From: an uncultured bacterium | GTDB taxonomy: Bacteria > Hydrogenedentota > Hydrogenedentia > Hydrogenedentales > CAILVY01 | NCBI GenBank assembly: GCA_937951485.1 | Contig: CALEDJ010000029.1 | Span: 103,718-167,717 of the forward strand | Direction: 5' to 3' | Length of the DNA: 64,000 bases | Shown here: positions 52,567 to 62,254 of the stretch, piece after piece | Layout: every line of letters begins with the position of its first letter | How positions within the stretch are numbered: position 1 is the first letter of the stretch | Made by a program: the position numbers and the translations under genes | Notes under the pieces: generated by a model | What the model was told of the DNA's origin: nothing | Databases searched by the model: none | The model's input: only the letters and a program-made list of their open reading frames with translations

Positions 52567-53745
52567 ATGGTCGTGGACACATTGCTGGACAAAATTCCCG
52601 CCTGGCTTGCGGAAGAAAGCGGCGCGGATACCTCGGTGGTGCTGGCCACGCAGTGCACCCTTGTGCGTAATCTGGCCGATTTTCCATTTCCGCACCGTTG
52701 CAGCGATGAAGACCGGCACGCTGTGGAAACGCGCGTGGTGGCCACGATGGACTCCCTTAACCTGCTCTCTTCGGGGCGCTACTATTCCCTGCAGGAATTA
52801 TCCGGCAAAGAGCAGCGTTTCCTGGCGGAACGCCGCCTGATCACCCAGGACATGATCGGCGCCAAGGGCGCGCATGGGGTGTATGTGGGGGAAGACCAGG
52901 GCCTGTCCCTCATGGTGAACAGCGAAGACCACCTGTGCATCAGGGCGATTCGCGCGGGCGCACAGCCACAGGAGGCGTGGGCGCAGGTGAACCTGCTGGA
53001 CGACACGCTGGCGGGTACGCTCGATTTCGCCTATGATGAGCGCCTGGGATTTCTCAGCGCCGCCCTGGCGCATGTGGGCACCGGATTGAAGATATCGGCA
53101 ATCCTTCACCTGCCGGCCCTGTCCATCGGCAATCGCCTGGGCGAGGCCGCCCGCATGGTGTCCGCCCAGCACATGGTTCTGGCGGGCATGAAGACAAGCG
53201 GGCCGATACGCCGGTTGTCGGCGGCGGAATCGGGCGGCGGGCGCGCGCGGGCCTTCTCCGAATATGAGGACACCTCCGCGCAGTCCTTGTTGACAGACGT
53301 TGACGGCGCGATCGCGGCGCCGCTGAACGAATCGGCGGGCGACCTGTTCTTTATCGTAAACCAAAGCACGCTGGGCTTTTCCGAAGAGGAAATCGCTTTT
53401 CAGGCGCGGCAGGCGTGCGCGGATGTCGCGGAATTGGAGAAGAACGCCCGGGAAGAACTGCTGCGGGATATTCCGCGCGGCATTGAAGACCAGGCGGGCC
53501 GCGCGCGCGGCATCGCCGGCGGCGCGCGACTGTTGAGTTTTCCGGAAGCCCTCTCGTTGTTGAGCGGCATCCGTTTCGGCTGTAATATGGGCATCATACG
53601 GGATGTCAGCATCCTGACTTTGAACGAACTTATGCTCTCCGCGCAAGGCGCGCACCTGGAACTGGCGCGCGGCCACGACGGGGACGCGTTAACCTTGAGC
53701 ATGGAACGGGCGGACTTGTTCCGCCGCGCATTTTCGGGTGCATGA
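52567..53745 (+). CDS. McsB-like ATP:guanido phosphotransferase homologue with lost catalytic residues
   Basis: A 392-aa protein that aligns along its length to protein arginine kinase McsB ('LVRNLADFPFPHR', 'RLITQDMIGAKGAHGVYV', 'HVGTGLKISAILHLPAL', 'NQSTLGFSEEEI', 'NMGIIRDVSILTLNELM'). Key positions are changed. The nucleotide-binding S-S-R-x-R block is A-T-Q-C-T (27-31). The N-E-E-D-H-x-R block is N-S-E-D-H-L-C (118-124). The conserved Cys of 'TSCPTNVGTG' is Ala166. The Arg of 'GTGLRAS' is Lys175. The C-terminal RDIRRA phosphoarginine-binding segment is absent. It is therefore probably a pseudokinase, perhaps a structural adaptor with McsA. Located between mcsA and clpC. Confidence 0.85.
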   Translation: MVVDTLLDKIPAWLAEESGADTSVVLATQCTLVRNLADFPFPHRCSDEDRHAVETRVVATMDSLNLLSSGRYYSLQELSGKEQRFLAERRLITQDMIGAKGAHGVYVGEDQGLSLMVNSEDHLCIRAIRAGAQPQEAWAQVNLLDDTLAGTLDFAYDERLGFLSAALAHVGTGLKISAILHLPALSIGNRLGEAARMVSAQHMVLAGMKTSGPIRRLSAAESGGGRARAFSEYEDTSAQSLLTDVDGAIAAPLNESAGDLFFIVNQSTLGFSEEEIAFQARQACADVAELEKNAREELLRDIPRGIEDQAGRARGIAGGARLLSFPEALSLLSGIRFGCNMGIIRDVSILTLNELMLSAQGAHLELARGHDGDALTLSMERADLFRRAFSGA

Positions 53746-53793
53746 GGCGCGGCTTTGTAAGGCGCTTCGCACCCGCAGGAAAGTGATGGACAA

Positions 53794-56262
53794 ATGTGGG
53801 AACGGTTTACAGAACGCGCAAAGCACGTGGTGCACACGGCGCGCGAGGAAGCGACGCGCCTGGGCAGCGAATATGTGCGGACCGAACATATCCTCCTGGG
53901 GCTGTGTCGCGAGACGGAAGGCATCGCCGCGCGCGCGCTCAGCAATCTCGGCATTGACACCGAGACCCTGGCAAATGAAATAGAACAGCAGATGCAGATG
54001 CAGACAGGCGCCGCCCCGGTTTCGGGCGACGACATCGCGTTCACGCCCCGCGCCAAGAAGGTGCTTGAACTGGCGGTTGAAGAGGCGCGCCGATTCAACC
54101 ACAGTTACATCGGCACGGAGCACATTCTGCTCGGTCTGCTCAAAGAAGGCGAGGGTATCGCCGCCAAGGTGCTCCAGGACATGAAAATTGACCTTGGGCG
54201 CATCCAGGCGGAGATCATCCGCCTGCTCGGCGACCAGGGCCGCAGCGGTCCCGGGGGCGAAGCGCAGGCGGGCAGAAAATCACAAACGCCCGCCCTCGAC
54301 GCCTTCGGTCGCGACCTCACCCAACTTGCCAGGGAAGGCAAACTCGACCCGGTCATCGGCCGCGAGGCCGAAATTGAACGGGTTATCCAGATTCTGAGCC
54401 GCCGCACCAAGAACAACCCCGTCCTGATTGGCGAGGCGGGTGTCGGCAAGACCGCCATCGTCGAAGGTCTGGCGCAGGCCATCGTCAAGGGCGACGTGCC
54501 CGACCTGCTGCTGCGCCGCCGCGTGCTGACGCTGGACCTCGCCGGCATCGTCGCGGGCACCAAATATCGCGGCCAGTTTGAAGAGCGCCTGAAATCCGTC
54601 ATGAAGGAAATCCGCCGCGCCGACAACATCATCCTGTTCATTGACGAATTGCACACCATTGTGGGCGCGGGCGCCGCCGAAGGGGCCGTGGATGCGGCCA
54701 ACATGCTCAAGCCCTCCCTCGCCCGGGGCGAACTCCAGTGCATTGGCGCCACCACCATGGACGAATACCGCAAGTACATCGAAAAGGATGCGGCGCTTGC
54801 GCGTCGTTTCCAAACCATTCTCGTGGATGCGCCCAGCGTTGATCAGACCATCGAAATCATCCAGGGGCTGCGCGACAAATACGAGGCCCACCACCGCGTC
54901 AAATTTTCCGACGCCGCCGTCATCGCCGCCGCCCGACTCTCCAACCAGTACATTACCGACCGTTTTCTGCCGGACAAGGCGGTGGATGTCATTGATGAGG
55001 CCGGCAGCCGCGCCCGCCTGAAGATCACCACGCGCCCCCCCGAACTGAAGGAAATCGAGCAGCAAATCGCACAGATCACCCAGGAAAAAGAAGCGGCCAT
55101 CCGCCGCCAGGAGTACGAGAAAGCCGCGAGCCTGCGCGATAAGGAACGGACGCAGATAGCCCGGCTCGAAGAGAAAAAACGGGAATGGGAAAGACAACGC
55201 GATTCTTCCGAGACCGTCGTTACCGAGGAGGATATCGCCTATATTGTGTCCAAGTGGACCGGCATCCCGCTCACCAAACTGGAGGAGCAGGAATCGCAGC
55301 GGCTGCTGCGCATGCGCGAGGAACTGCACCGCACCGTCATCGGCCAGGAAGAGGCCATTGACGCGATTACGCGCGCCATTCAGCGTTCGCGTTCCGGTTT
55401 GCGCAGCCCCAACCGGCCCGTCGGTTCCTTCCTGCTGCTGGGGCCGACCGGCGTCGGCAAGACCCTGCTCGCCAAGGCGCTCGCCTCATTCCTCTTCGGC
55501 AACGAAGAGGCGCTCATCACCATTGACATGTCCGAGTATATGGAGAAGTTTTCTGTTTCCCGTCTGATGGGCGCCCCGCCGGGATACGTCGGCTACAACG
55601 AAGGCGGCCAACTCACCGAACAGGTGCGCCGCCGGCCGTACTCCGTGGTCCTTTTCGATGAAATCGAAAAGGCGCATCCCGATGTCTTCAACGCCCTGCT
55701 CCAAGTGCTCGAAGAAGGCCAGATGACCGACGCCACCGGACGCCGCGTGGACTTCCGCAACACGGTGGTCGTCATGACCAGCAATGTCGGGGCGCGGCGC
55801 ATCGGGCGCAACACCTCGCTCGGTTTTCAGCGCGACGACGCGGGCGAACAATACGCCCGGATGAAGGACCGTGTCATGGAGGAGGCGAAAAAGACCTTCA
55901 ACCCTGAATTCCTGAACCGGGTGGACGAAGTGCTGGTTTTCCACCGGCTCACCGAGGAGCAATTGCTGCAAATTGTTGACATTCAAGTGAAGGAAGTGAT
56001 AGATCGAGTGACCGAAAAGAGTTTTCAGCTGGAACTCACCCAGGATGCCAAGCAATTTCTCCTGCGCACAGGGAGCAGCGAGGAATATGGGGCACGGCCG
56101 CTGCGGCGAGCGGTCCAGCAATACATCGAGGACCCTCTTGCGGAATTACTTTTGAGGGGCGACCTCGAATCGGGCGCAAGGATCGAGGTATGTCCTTCAG
56201 AATCCGGGGAAAGACTCGAATTCAAAGTGACCGCGAGAACTGCGGAAGGGGTCGCCATTTGA
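53794..56262 (+). CDS. clpC: ClpC-type AAA+ unfoldase
   Basis: An 822-aa protein with the ClpC plan. Two N-terminal repeats ('[20 protein letters not shown]', '[28 protein letters not shown]') come first. The first AAA+ domain has Walker A 'GEAGVGKT' at ~212-220 and Walker B '[10 protein letters not shown]'. The middle M-domain carries a UVR-like '[18 protein letters not shown]'. The second AAA+ domain has 'GPTGVGKT' at ~550 and '[15 protein letters not shown]'. It unfolds substrates for ClpP. ATG 53794 follows AGGAAAGTGAT. Its stop overlaps the start of bamA by 4 bases, an unusual coupling of a proteostasis gene to outer-membrane assembly. Confidence 0.96.
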   Translation: MWERFTERAKHVVHTAREEATRLGSEYVRTEHILLGLCRETEGIAARALSNLGIDTETLANEIEQQMQMQTGAAPVSGDDIAFTPRAKKVLELAVEEARRFNHSYIGTEHILLGLLKEGEGIAAKVLQDMKIDLGRIQAEIIRLLGDQGRSGPGGEAQAGRKSQTPALDAFGRDLTQLAREGKLDPVIGREAEIERVIQILSRRTKNNPVLIGEAGVGKTAIVEGLAQAIVKGDVPDLLLRRRVLTLDLAGIVAGTKYRGQFEERLKSVMKEIRRADNIILFIDELHTIVGAGAAEGAVDAANMLKPSLARGELQCIGATTMDEYRKYIEKDAALARRFQTILVDAPSVDQTIEIIQGLRDKYEAHHRVKFSDAAVIAAARLSNQYITDRFLPDKAVDVIDEAGSRARLKITTRPPELKEIEQQIAQITQEKEAAIRRQEYEKAASLRDKERTQIARLEEKKREWERQRDSSETVVTEEDIAYIVSKWTGIPLTKLEEQESQRLLRMREELHRTVIGQEEAIDAITRAIQRSRSGLRSPNRPVGSFLLLGPTGVGKTLLAKALASFLFGNEEALITIDMSEYMEKFSVSRLMGAPPGYVGYNEGGQLTEQVRRRPYSVVLFDEIEKAHPDVFNALLQVLEEGQMTDATGRRVDFRNTVVVMTSNVGARRIGRNTSLGFQRDDAGEQYARMKDRVMEEAKKTFNPEFLNRVDEVLVFHRLTEEQLLQIVDIQVKEVIDRVTEKSFQLELTQDAKQFLLRTGSSEEYGARPLRRAVQQYIEDPLAELLLRGDLESGARIEVCPSESGERLEFKVTARTAEGVAI

Positions 56263-58559
56263 GACATATCATTATCGGGTTCGCCGTCGTGGCGGGGGTG
56301 TGTGCGTTTCCCGCGCATGCGCAGACCGCCGTCAATGACGCGGTGCATGCCGTGGATATCCGCGGCCTGGAACGAATCAGCGAGCAGGCCGTCCGGGCCA
56401 AACTGGAAGTGCAGCCCGGCCAGGCCTTCAATCCCCGCGCGGTGGCCCGCGATATCCGGCGCATCCACGAAATGGGTTTCTTCGACAACATCCGGGCCGA
56501 GGCCGCCCAGGAACCGCAGGGGATTCGCCTGATATACAGCGTCGAAGAAAAGCAGGTTATTGATTCCATTCGTATCATGGGCAACAAGTGGGTCCGCGCC
56601 CGGCGCATCCGGGGCGTGCTTACCATGCGCGAGGGGCAATCCTTCGCGCCGGATGCCTACAACGAGGAACTTGACGCCATCCTGGATCTCTACGAAAGCC
56701 GCGGATTCGCGAATGCCACCGTGGACCTGGCGGTGGAAAAAGTCGGGCCTTCCCGTGTGCGACTGGTTTACATGATTCAGGAAAACCGGAGGGCCCGCAT
56801 CAGCAGGATCGAGTTTGAGGGCAATGAGAAAGTCAAAGACCGGGTGCTGCGCAGGGTCATGAAAACCCGGCGCGCTTTCTGGCTGCTGGGCGGCAAATTC
56901 CAGCAAGACCGCTTCGAAACCGATCTCGACAACATATTGGATGAATATGGAAACCGCGGTCACCTGGAAGCCCGGATTCCGCATACCGAGATCAGTTACG
57001 GGAAAAAGGGCAAGCGCATGTACATCACTGTGCACCTTGCCGAAGGCCCCGTGTATCACGTCGAATCGCTGGGCGTCGCCAACAATGAAGTCTATGACAC
57101 CGACGAAATCCTGAATATCGTCCGGGTTCACGAAGGCGATGTCCACAACAAGGGTCAGGTGGCGCGCGATGCCGAACTGGCGACGAAAGGCTACCAGGAC
57201 AGCGGCTATGTCAATGCCGTCGTGACGCCGCAGGTCACCCTGGACCGCGACAAGAAGACCACCCATATCGTGCACAATGTCAGCGAGGGGGAATTGAAGT
57301 ATGTGCGCGAAATCAAAATTACGGGCAATGAAATAACAAAAGACGAAATCATCCGCCGCGAGATGCTGCTGCGCCCGGGCGACCGCTACGACGGCGCGCT
57401 GGTGCAGGCCAGCCAGCGCCGACTTGAAAACACCCAGTTTTTCCGGCAGGTCCGGCTCACCCTCGCCGATATCGAAGACTACGACCTTTTTACTGATCTC
57501 ATGGTGGACGTTGAGGAGGGCAAGACGGGCGCCTTCAACTTCGGCGCGGGTTACAGCACCGATGAGGGTGTCGGTGGGTTCGCCGAACTGCGCCTGAATA
57601 ATTTCGATATCGCGAATCCGCCACGCTTTCACGGCGCGGGGCAGGAATTGCGTATGAAACTGAACATCGGCGATATCCGCAGCAACTACGCGATCAGTTT
57701 CACCGAGCCTGAATTTCTCGGTTATCCCTTTGCCATGGGATTCGACCTGTTCAACGATTCCTACCGGGTGCGCGGCGGCGCCAACTACACCGAAGAGCAA
57801 CTTGGCGGACAACTTCGCTTCGGCAAGCAATTGTCGCCCCTGATGACCCTGCGCGGAAGACTGCGCATCGCCGAGGAGACCAACCGGGGGCTTCCGGAAT
57901 TCGGTCATCCCGCGTTGCGCAGCCAGAGCGGTTCGTTCCTCAACGTCAGCACCGGCTGGGAAATCGAACGCAATACCCTCGATAACCGGCGCGACCCCAC
58001 CCGGGGCGCCGTGCACATCCTGAGCACGGAACTCGCCGGATTCGGCGGGGATTACGAATATGTGAAGTTTGAACATGACTCCACATGGTATCGCGCCTTT
58101 GGCGGGAAGGAGCGGTGGGTTTTCTCCGCTCGTATTCGCGAGGGGCTGGTCACCGCCTATGGCAGCAATGATTCCGTGCCGCTCCAGGCGCGGCTCTACG
58201 CCGGCGGGGCAGCCACGGTGCGCGGCTACAAAATCCGCGACATCGGCCCCAAGGCCCGCGAATACATTCTCTTCGGCGACAAATTCGCCCTTGGCGGCAA
58301 CATTAATGCCATCACCAACCTTGAAATGAAGTACAAAATCACCAAGATGCTGCGGCTCTATGGCTTCTTCGATGCCGGCGGCGTGTGGGAATACTTCAAG
58401 GATATCGATCCCGGCGATGTCCGATGCAGCGTCGGCCTCGGATTTGGCGTGGACGTGCCGCGGCTCGGCCCCATCCGCGTGGATTACGGTTTCCCGCTCA
58501 ATCCCGACAAAGACCAAGGATCCGGACGGCTCCACCTCATGACCGGATTCCGGTTCTAA
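56259..58559 (+). CDS. bamA: BamA/Omp85 outer-membrane assembly factor
   Basis: A 766-aa protein from TTG 56259 (GGAAGGGG upstream, TTGA overlap with clpC). The signal peptide is '[20 protein letters not shown]'. Five POTRA-like domains follow: 'VHAVDIRGLERISEQAVRAKL', 'QVIDSIRIMGNKWVRARRIRG', 'RISRIEFEGNEKVKDRVLRR', 'YHVESLGVANNEVYDTDEIL' and 'KYVREIKITGNEITKDEIIRR'. The C-terminal bacterial surface antigen barrel (from ~440) has the conserved 'GGAATVRGYKIRDIGPKA' (VRGY loop) and ends with the aromatic 'MTGFRF'. It inserts beta-barrel proteins into the outer membrane, so the host is diderm. Confidence 0.95.
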   Translation: MRHIIIGFAVVAGVCAFPAHAQTAVNDAVHAVDIRGLERISEQAVRAKLEVQPGQAFNPRAVARDIRRIHEMGFFDNIRAEAAQEPQGIRLIYSVEEKQVIDSIRIMGNKWVRARRIRGVLTMREGQSFAPDAYNEELDAILDLYESRGFANATVDLAVEKVGPSRVRLVYMIQENRRARISRIEFEGNEKVKDRVLRRVMKTRRAFWLLGGKFQQDRFETDLDNILDEYGNRGHLEARIPHTEISYGKKGKRMYITVHLAEGPVYHVESLGVANNEVYDTDEILNIVRVHEGDVHNKGQVARDAELATKGYQDSGYVNAVVTPQVTLDRDKKTTHIVHNVSEGELKYVREIKITGNEITKDEIIRREMLLRPGDRYDGALVQASQRRLENTQFFRQVRLTLADIEDYDLFTDLMVDVEEGKTGAFNFGAGYSTDEGVGGFAELRLNNFDIANPPRFHGAGQELRMKLNIGDIRSNYAISFTEPEFLGYPFAMGFDLFNDSYRVRGGANYTEEQLGGQLRFGKQLSPLMTLRGRLRIAEETNRGLPEFGHPALRSQSGSFLNVSTGWEIERNTLDNRRDPTRGAVHILSTELAGFGGDYEYVKFEHDSTWYRAFGGKERWVFSARIREGLVTAYGSNDSVPLQARLYAGGAATVRGYKIRDIGPKAREYILFGDKFALGGNINAITNLEMKYKITKMLRLYGFFDAGGVWEYFKDIDPGDVRCSVGLGFGVDVPRLGPIRVDYGFPLNPDKDQGSGRLHLMTGFRF

Positions 58560-58870
58560 GTCGTGCCGCACATCAGCCCTGTCAAGGGTTCTTGAAAATC
58601 TGAAAATATATTTGTATTATTATATAATTGCTGCAATTGGCTGAGTTCCTGTGCGTCCGCCTTATGCTGCGTTCTTTGCGTAGCGCGCTTGTTGCGTATG
58701 AGATCGTCGCGCCCGATAAAAGCCCCCCCTACGCCCCCGCAGGTCCCACGAACCACATTCTTCCTTGCTTCTGCATACTGGACGCCGTCAATTTTCATAC
58801 CGAAAGTCTGACCCGTTGCGGCGGGTTGTGCAACGTATTCGGCGGGGGGTATTGATTGGCAAGCGAGACG
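58560..58870. other. convergent intergenic region, no gene seen
   Basis: About 310 bp between the stops of bamA and the UROD-family gene. The first part is AT-rich (58600-58630); no clear terminator hairpin or gene is visible. Confidence 0.55.
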
Positions 58871-60064
58871 TCATCGGGGGACGCGCCCCAGGCGTTTCCC
58901 CAATTCGTAGAAAGCCGCGCAGTGGTCCAGCCGGGCGCGTGGCGCGAGGTTGTTGCCCTCCCTGAGGATGAAGCGTCCACCTTCGATCACGCCGGACGCC
59001 AGGATGCGCTCGGTTTCCCGAAGCAGCGGTTCGGGGCTTTCCTGGACAAAGAGGGGGACGGGGGGACCGCCGAGAATAAGTGTATCGGGGCCGAGTTCGC
59101 GGCGGGCCAGGGCGAAGTCAAAGGGGAAGCCGGTATCGAAGGCAACCACGCCGAGTTCTTCGTGGATGATTTTGAAATGACGCTGCGCGTTGCCGCAAAG
59201 ATGCATGGATCGTCCTTTTCCCGTGCCAAAAGCATCAAAAAGGCGGCGATGATGGGGGAGGACGAATTCGCGGTACTGGTCCGTGGAAAGCATCTGGATG
59301 GAGTCGTCGGCGGAACCGAAATCGTCCTGTTTGGCGGGGCGGCCAAAGCGTTCGCGCCATGCGGTCATGCGGCGGATAATCCCTTCGCTGAGGAAATCCA
59401 GCAGTTCACGGGCGTAGTCGGAATCCATCAGCAGGTCGGTGCAAAGTCCCGCAGGCCCGCGCAGGCATGCGGCGGTGGTAAAAACGCCATCGGTCCCCAT
59501 GAATGGCATTTGGTCCATGAGAACCACCGGACGCCCCAGAAAGGTCCATCCGGCGTTGGTTTTTTCCTGGAAGTATTCCAGAAATGCGAGCGCGCGCTCG
59601 GGCCATTCTCCTGAAAAAGGCTCCGGAAGCCCGCGATCAAGAATCATCCGTTTATTGTCGTCGTTCAGAATCGGTACGGCGTCCGGAACCTGGTCCTGTC
59701 GGAACTCGACTGCGCCGCCGAAATACGCTGCATCATAGAAGTTCTGGAAATCCACCCACATCATCCATTGATCGGGCAGGCCTTTCTCATGGTCTCCGGG
59801 CAGAAGGTAGCGCACCCAATACTGAAACTCCAGGATGGTTTCGCCCATCACTTCGGGGTCATGCATGAACGCTTCATAGGTGATGCCCTTTGTATTGTAT
59901 GCAGGGTCCAACAGAAGCATGCGCGCATTGACAATGAGTCGCACGGGAACCCGATCATGCGTGTTGTTGCGGAACGCCTCCTCAAGCGCGCGGACTTCCT
60001 CGTTGTGTTGTGTAAAGTCGCAACTCAGAAGGTCGGGTATATCGAAAAGAAAGCCATCCGGCAT
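58871..60064 (-). CDS. uroporphyrinogen decarboxylase (URO-D)-superfamily protein, probably corrinoid/methyl-transfer type
   Basis: A 397-aa protein; ATG 60064 with GGAGGAC upstream. It has URO-D fold features: 'RNNTHDRVPVRLIVNARMLL', 'GRPVVLMDQMPFMGTDGVF', 'FGSADDSIQMLSTDQYREFVLPHHRRLFDAF' and 'SMHLCGNAQRHFKIIHEELGVVAFDTGFP'. The zinc-type 'HLCGNA' pattern is that of MtaA/CmuA/MtbA-like methyltransferases rather than HemE. It lacks the N-terminal 'RxxxRQAGR' motif of HemE, so it is not the heme enzyme. Substrate unknown; no corrinoid protein gene is adjacent. Confidence 0.8.
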   Translation of the reverse strand: MPDGFLFDIPDLLSCDFTQHNEEVRALEEAFRNNTHDRVPVRLIVNARMLLLDPAYNTKGITYEAFMHDPEVMGETILEFQYWVRYLLPGDHEKGLPDQWMMWVDFQNFYDAAYFGGAVEFRQDQVPDAVPILNDDNKRMILDRGLPEPFSGEWPERALAFLEYFQEKTNAGWTFLGRPVVLMDQMPFMGTDGVFTTAACLRGPAGLCTDLLMDSDYARELLDFLSEGIIRRMTAWRERFGRPAKQDDFGSADDSIQMLSTDQYREFVLPHHRRLFDAFGTGKGRSMHLCGNAQRHFKIIHEELGVVAFDTGFPFDFALARRELGPDTLILGGPPVPLFVQESPEPLLRETERILASGVIEGGRFILREGNNLAPRARLDHCAAFYELGKRLGRVPR

Positions 60065-60278
60065 CTGTAGCGTCCTCCAAGGGCGAGTTTACCTTTCTTG
60101 TCGCAGCAAGACAAATCGAGTTGCTGGTGACACAATGGAATGGAACGTTTCGCACATCCCTGATCTGCGCCCACTGTTTTCCGGCGCCGTTCGTTGTGTT
60201 TTTTGCCATGGCGCGGGTACAATGCCCCGGACGACATACTGGCGGTGAATTTGGGTGGGGGACCCGTGGAGCGCACCC

Positions 60279-60638
60279 ATGAAACTCGGCGAATTGGCCC
60301 TGAAAATCGGGGCGCGGATGCTTGTCGGCGGTCCGGCGGTGCGGAAGGAAATTACGCGCGTGTGCGCGGGCGACCGGATGAGCGACCTGCTGGGCGAGGC
60401 GGGCGACGGCACGTTGCTGGTGACGCATGTCACGAACGTTGGATTGATGCGCCTGCTGGAACTGATGGATGTGCCGGGGATTTGCCTCGTCAAAGGGGCG
60501 GAACCGGATGACGCGGTGTTGGAAACGGCAAAGTCATGCGGGGCGGCGCTGATGGTGTCGCGGGAAGGGATGTTCGAAACCTGCGGCCGCATTTACCTGG
60601 CAATGTACGCCGATGCTCGAGGGCAGGGTCGCGAATGA
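60279..60638 (+). CDS. DRTGG-domain protein
   Basis: A 119-aa protein from ATG 60279, GTGGAG upstream. It matches the single-domain DRTGG proteins: 'MKLGELALKIGARMLVGG', 'ITRVCAGDRMSDLLGEAGDG', 'LLVTHVTNVGLMRLLELMDV', 'GICLVKGAEPDDAVLETAK' and 'ALMVSREGMFETCGRIY'. In clostridia and Thermotogae such genes stand beside an RsbW-like ATPase gene and a hydrogenase-like Fe-S gene in [FeFe]-hydrogenase operons. The next gene here encodes both of those in one chain, with an ATGA overlap, so the functional link is strong. The biochemical role is unknown. Confidence 0.8.
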   Translation: MKLGELALKIGARMLVGGPAVRKEITRVCAGDRMSDLLGEAGDGTLLVTHVTNVGLMRLLELMDVPGICLVKGAEPDDAVLETAKSCGAALMVSREGMFETCGRIYLAMYADARGQGRE

Positions 60639-62182
60639 ACAGCGCCGTTTATGAGATAGAAGGGGGGAATTACGAGAAAGGGGGCGAAGCCTCGAAAAAA
60701 CTGAAGGAAATGCTCAAGCGCCTTGGCGCGGACCCGAAGGCCGTGCGCCGGGCCATGATCGCAGCGTTTGAAGCGGAGATGAACGTCGTGATACACGCCG
60801 GGGGCGGCGTGATGAAAGTGGCCGTAACCCCCGAGCAGGTGGATGTTGCGGTGATTGACGAGGGGCCTGGCATCGCTGATATCCCCCTCGCGCTGACAGA
60901 GGGGTATTCGACCGCCCCCCCCGAAGCGCGCGAATTGGGTTTCGGCGCGGGCATGGGACTGCCCAACATCCGCAAGAATACAGACCGCTTCAGCATTCAG
61001 TCGGAGCCGGGGAGGGGCGCGCACCTGCGATTTTCGATCCGGCTGCATGCGCAGGAGGCCGCCCCCGCCGACACGATTTTCCTCACGGTCCGGGAGGAAT
61101 GCTGCCGCCAATCGCTGCGCTGTGTGCATGCCTGTCCGACGGGGGCCATTCGCGTGCGCAATGACCGGCCGCGCATCCTGAACCATCTGTGCGTGGATTG
61201 CACGGCATGTGCGGCGGCCTGTCCGGCCCAGGTCTTTGGCATGGCATGCCCGGATGAGATGCCGCGCATGACAGAGGGGCTTGTCCTGCTGTTGCCCGCC
61301 GCGTTTGTGGTGCAGTTTGAGCCGGCGATTGCGCCGGCGACCATATTGCAGGCGCTGAACGGTCTGGGCTTCACCCAGGTGCGCCTCGTTTCGGAATGGG
61401 AAGCGGCGCTGCGCGCGGCGGTCGTCCAATACGCCGCGCAGCACCCGGTGATCCGCCCCATTCTTTCGCCGGTCTGCCCCGCCGTGGTCAACCTGGTCCG
61501 CCTGCGGTTCCCGTCGTTGCTGGGCCATCTGGCGCCGTTTCTCTCGCCGCTCGAAGCGGCGCGGGAAAACCTGACAGCCCCCCATGTGGTTTTTGTTCCT
61601 GCGTGCCCGGCGCATGCGGGCCTTCTGCGGGACCCCAGCGTCATGTCGCGGATTGACCTGATTTCCCCCACGGCGCTCACAGAAGCCATCCGGCCCGCGT
61701 TGCGTCGGGATCGCGGGGAATCGGCAACGTCGCGTGCGCCGTCTCCGGATGATGTGCTGGAGGTGTGGGGCATCCGACGGGTTGCTGAATTTCTCGACCG
61801 TACAGAGAATGGCCTGATGCAGGACTGCGACGTGGTGGAATTGTATGCATGCGAACAGGGCTGCTTCGGCGCGCCGGTCTGGCGCGCGGACCCCTTCGCC
61901 GCGCGCCGCCGATTCGAGCGCATGCCGTCGGAAATCTTTGCTGCTTCACAGAGGCCGCGCGCCGCCGCTGTCCGGCGCATCGCCGACATACTTCCCCGTG
62001 GCGGCATCCGCCTTGACCCCGACATGCGCCAGGCGATGCAGAAACTGGCGGAAATTGACGCAGTCGGCAAGACCCTGCCCGGTCGCGATTGCGGCGTCTG
62101 CGGCGCGCCCTCCTGCGCCGCCCTTGCCGAGGATATCGTCATGGGAAACGCCGCCCTTGCCGATTGCCCGTTCCGCCGGTAA
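60635..62182 (+). CDS. fusion: RsbW-like ATPase + 2[4Fe-4S] ferredoxin + [FeFe]-hydrogenase H-cluster-like domain + C-terminal FeS domain
   Basis: A 515-aa protein. Residues ~1-135 form an anti-sigma/GHKL ATPase: N box 'AAFEAEMNVVIHAGGG', G1 'VAVIDEGPGIADI', G2 'ELGFGAGMGLPNIRKNTD'. Residues ~150-205 are a ferredoxin with 'LRCVHACPTGAIRV' and 'CVDCTACAAACPAQVFG'. Residues ~215-430 resemble the hydrogenase large-subunit C-terminal domain: 'LSPVCPAVVNLVRLRFPSLLG', 'VVFVPACPAHAGLL' and 'VVELYACEQGCFGAPVW' retain four Cys for a cubane, but lack the TSCCP second Cys, the PCTAKK Lys and the GGG of true hydrogenases. Residues ~485-515 are a PF04060-type FeS motif, 'GRDCGVCGAPSCAALAEDI'. Probably regulatory or electron-transferring, not a hydrogenase. 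Confidence 0.88.
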   Translation: MNSAVYEIEGGNYEKGGEASKKLKEMLKRLGADPKAVRRAMIAAFEAEMNVVIHAGGGVMKVAVTPEQVDVAVIDEGPGIADIPLALTEGYSTAPPEARELGFGAGMGLPNIRKNTDRFSIQSEPGRGAHLRFSIRLHAQEAAPADTIFLTVREECCRQSLRCVHACPTGAIRVRNDRPRILNHLCVDCTACAAACPAQVFGMACPDEMPRMTEGLVLLLPAAFVVQFEPAIAPATILQALNGLGFTQVRLVSEWEAALRAAVVQYAAQHPVIRPILSPVCPAVVNLVRLRFPSLLGHLAPFLSPLEAARENLTAPHVVFVPACPAHAGLLRDPSVMSRIDLISPTALTEAIRPALRRDRGESATSRAPSPDDVLEVWGIRRVAEFLDRTENGLMQDCDVVELYACEQGCFGAPVWRADPFAARRRFERMPSEIFAASQRPRAAAVRRIADILPRGGIRLDPDMRQAMQKLAEIDAVGKTLPGRDCGVCGAPSCAALAEDIVMGNAALADCPFRR

Positions 62183-62254
62183 CCGACGGACAAATGCGCA
62201 ACACGTCAGTCGAATGACAGGCATTGTCAGGGGATGGTGCGCGGTCTCTTGCGT

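Noticed and set aside
56025..58571. 848-codon antisense frame over bamA
   Set aside because: bamA is certain from signal peptide, POTRA repeats and barrel. The antisense frame is a codon-bias artefact.
58871..60064. HemE (uroporphyrinogen decarboxylase) to complete the heme pathway
   Set aside because: It lacks the RxxxRQAGR N-terminal motif of HemE and looks like the MtaA/CmuA branch of the URO-D superfamily.
60635..62182. A true [FeFe] hydrogenase
   Set aside because: The H-cluster-like domain lacks the TSCCP second Cys, the PCTAKK Lys and the MACxGGCxxGGG loop, so hydrogen turnover is unlikely.
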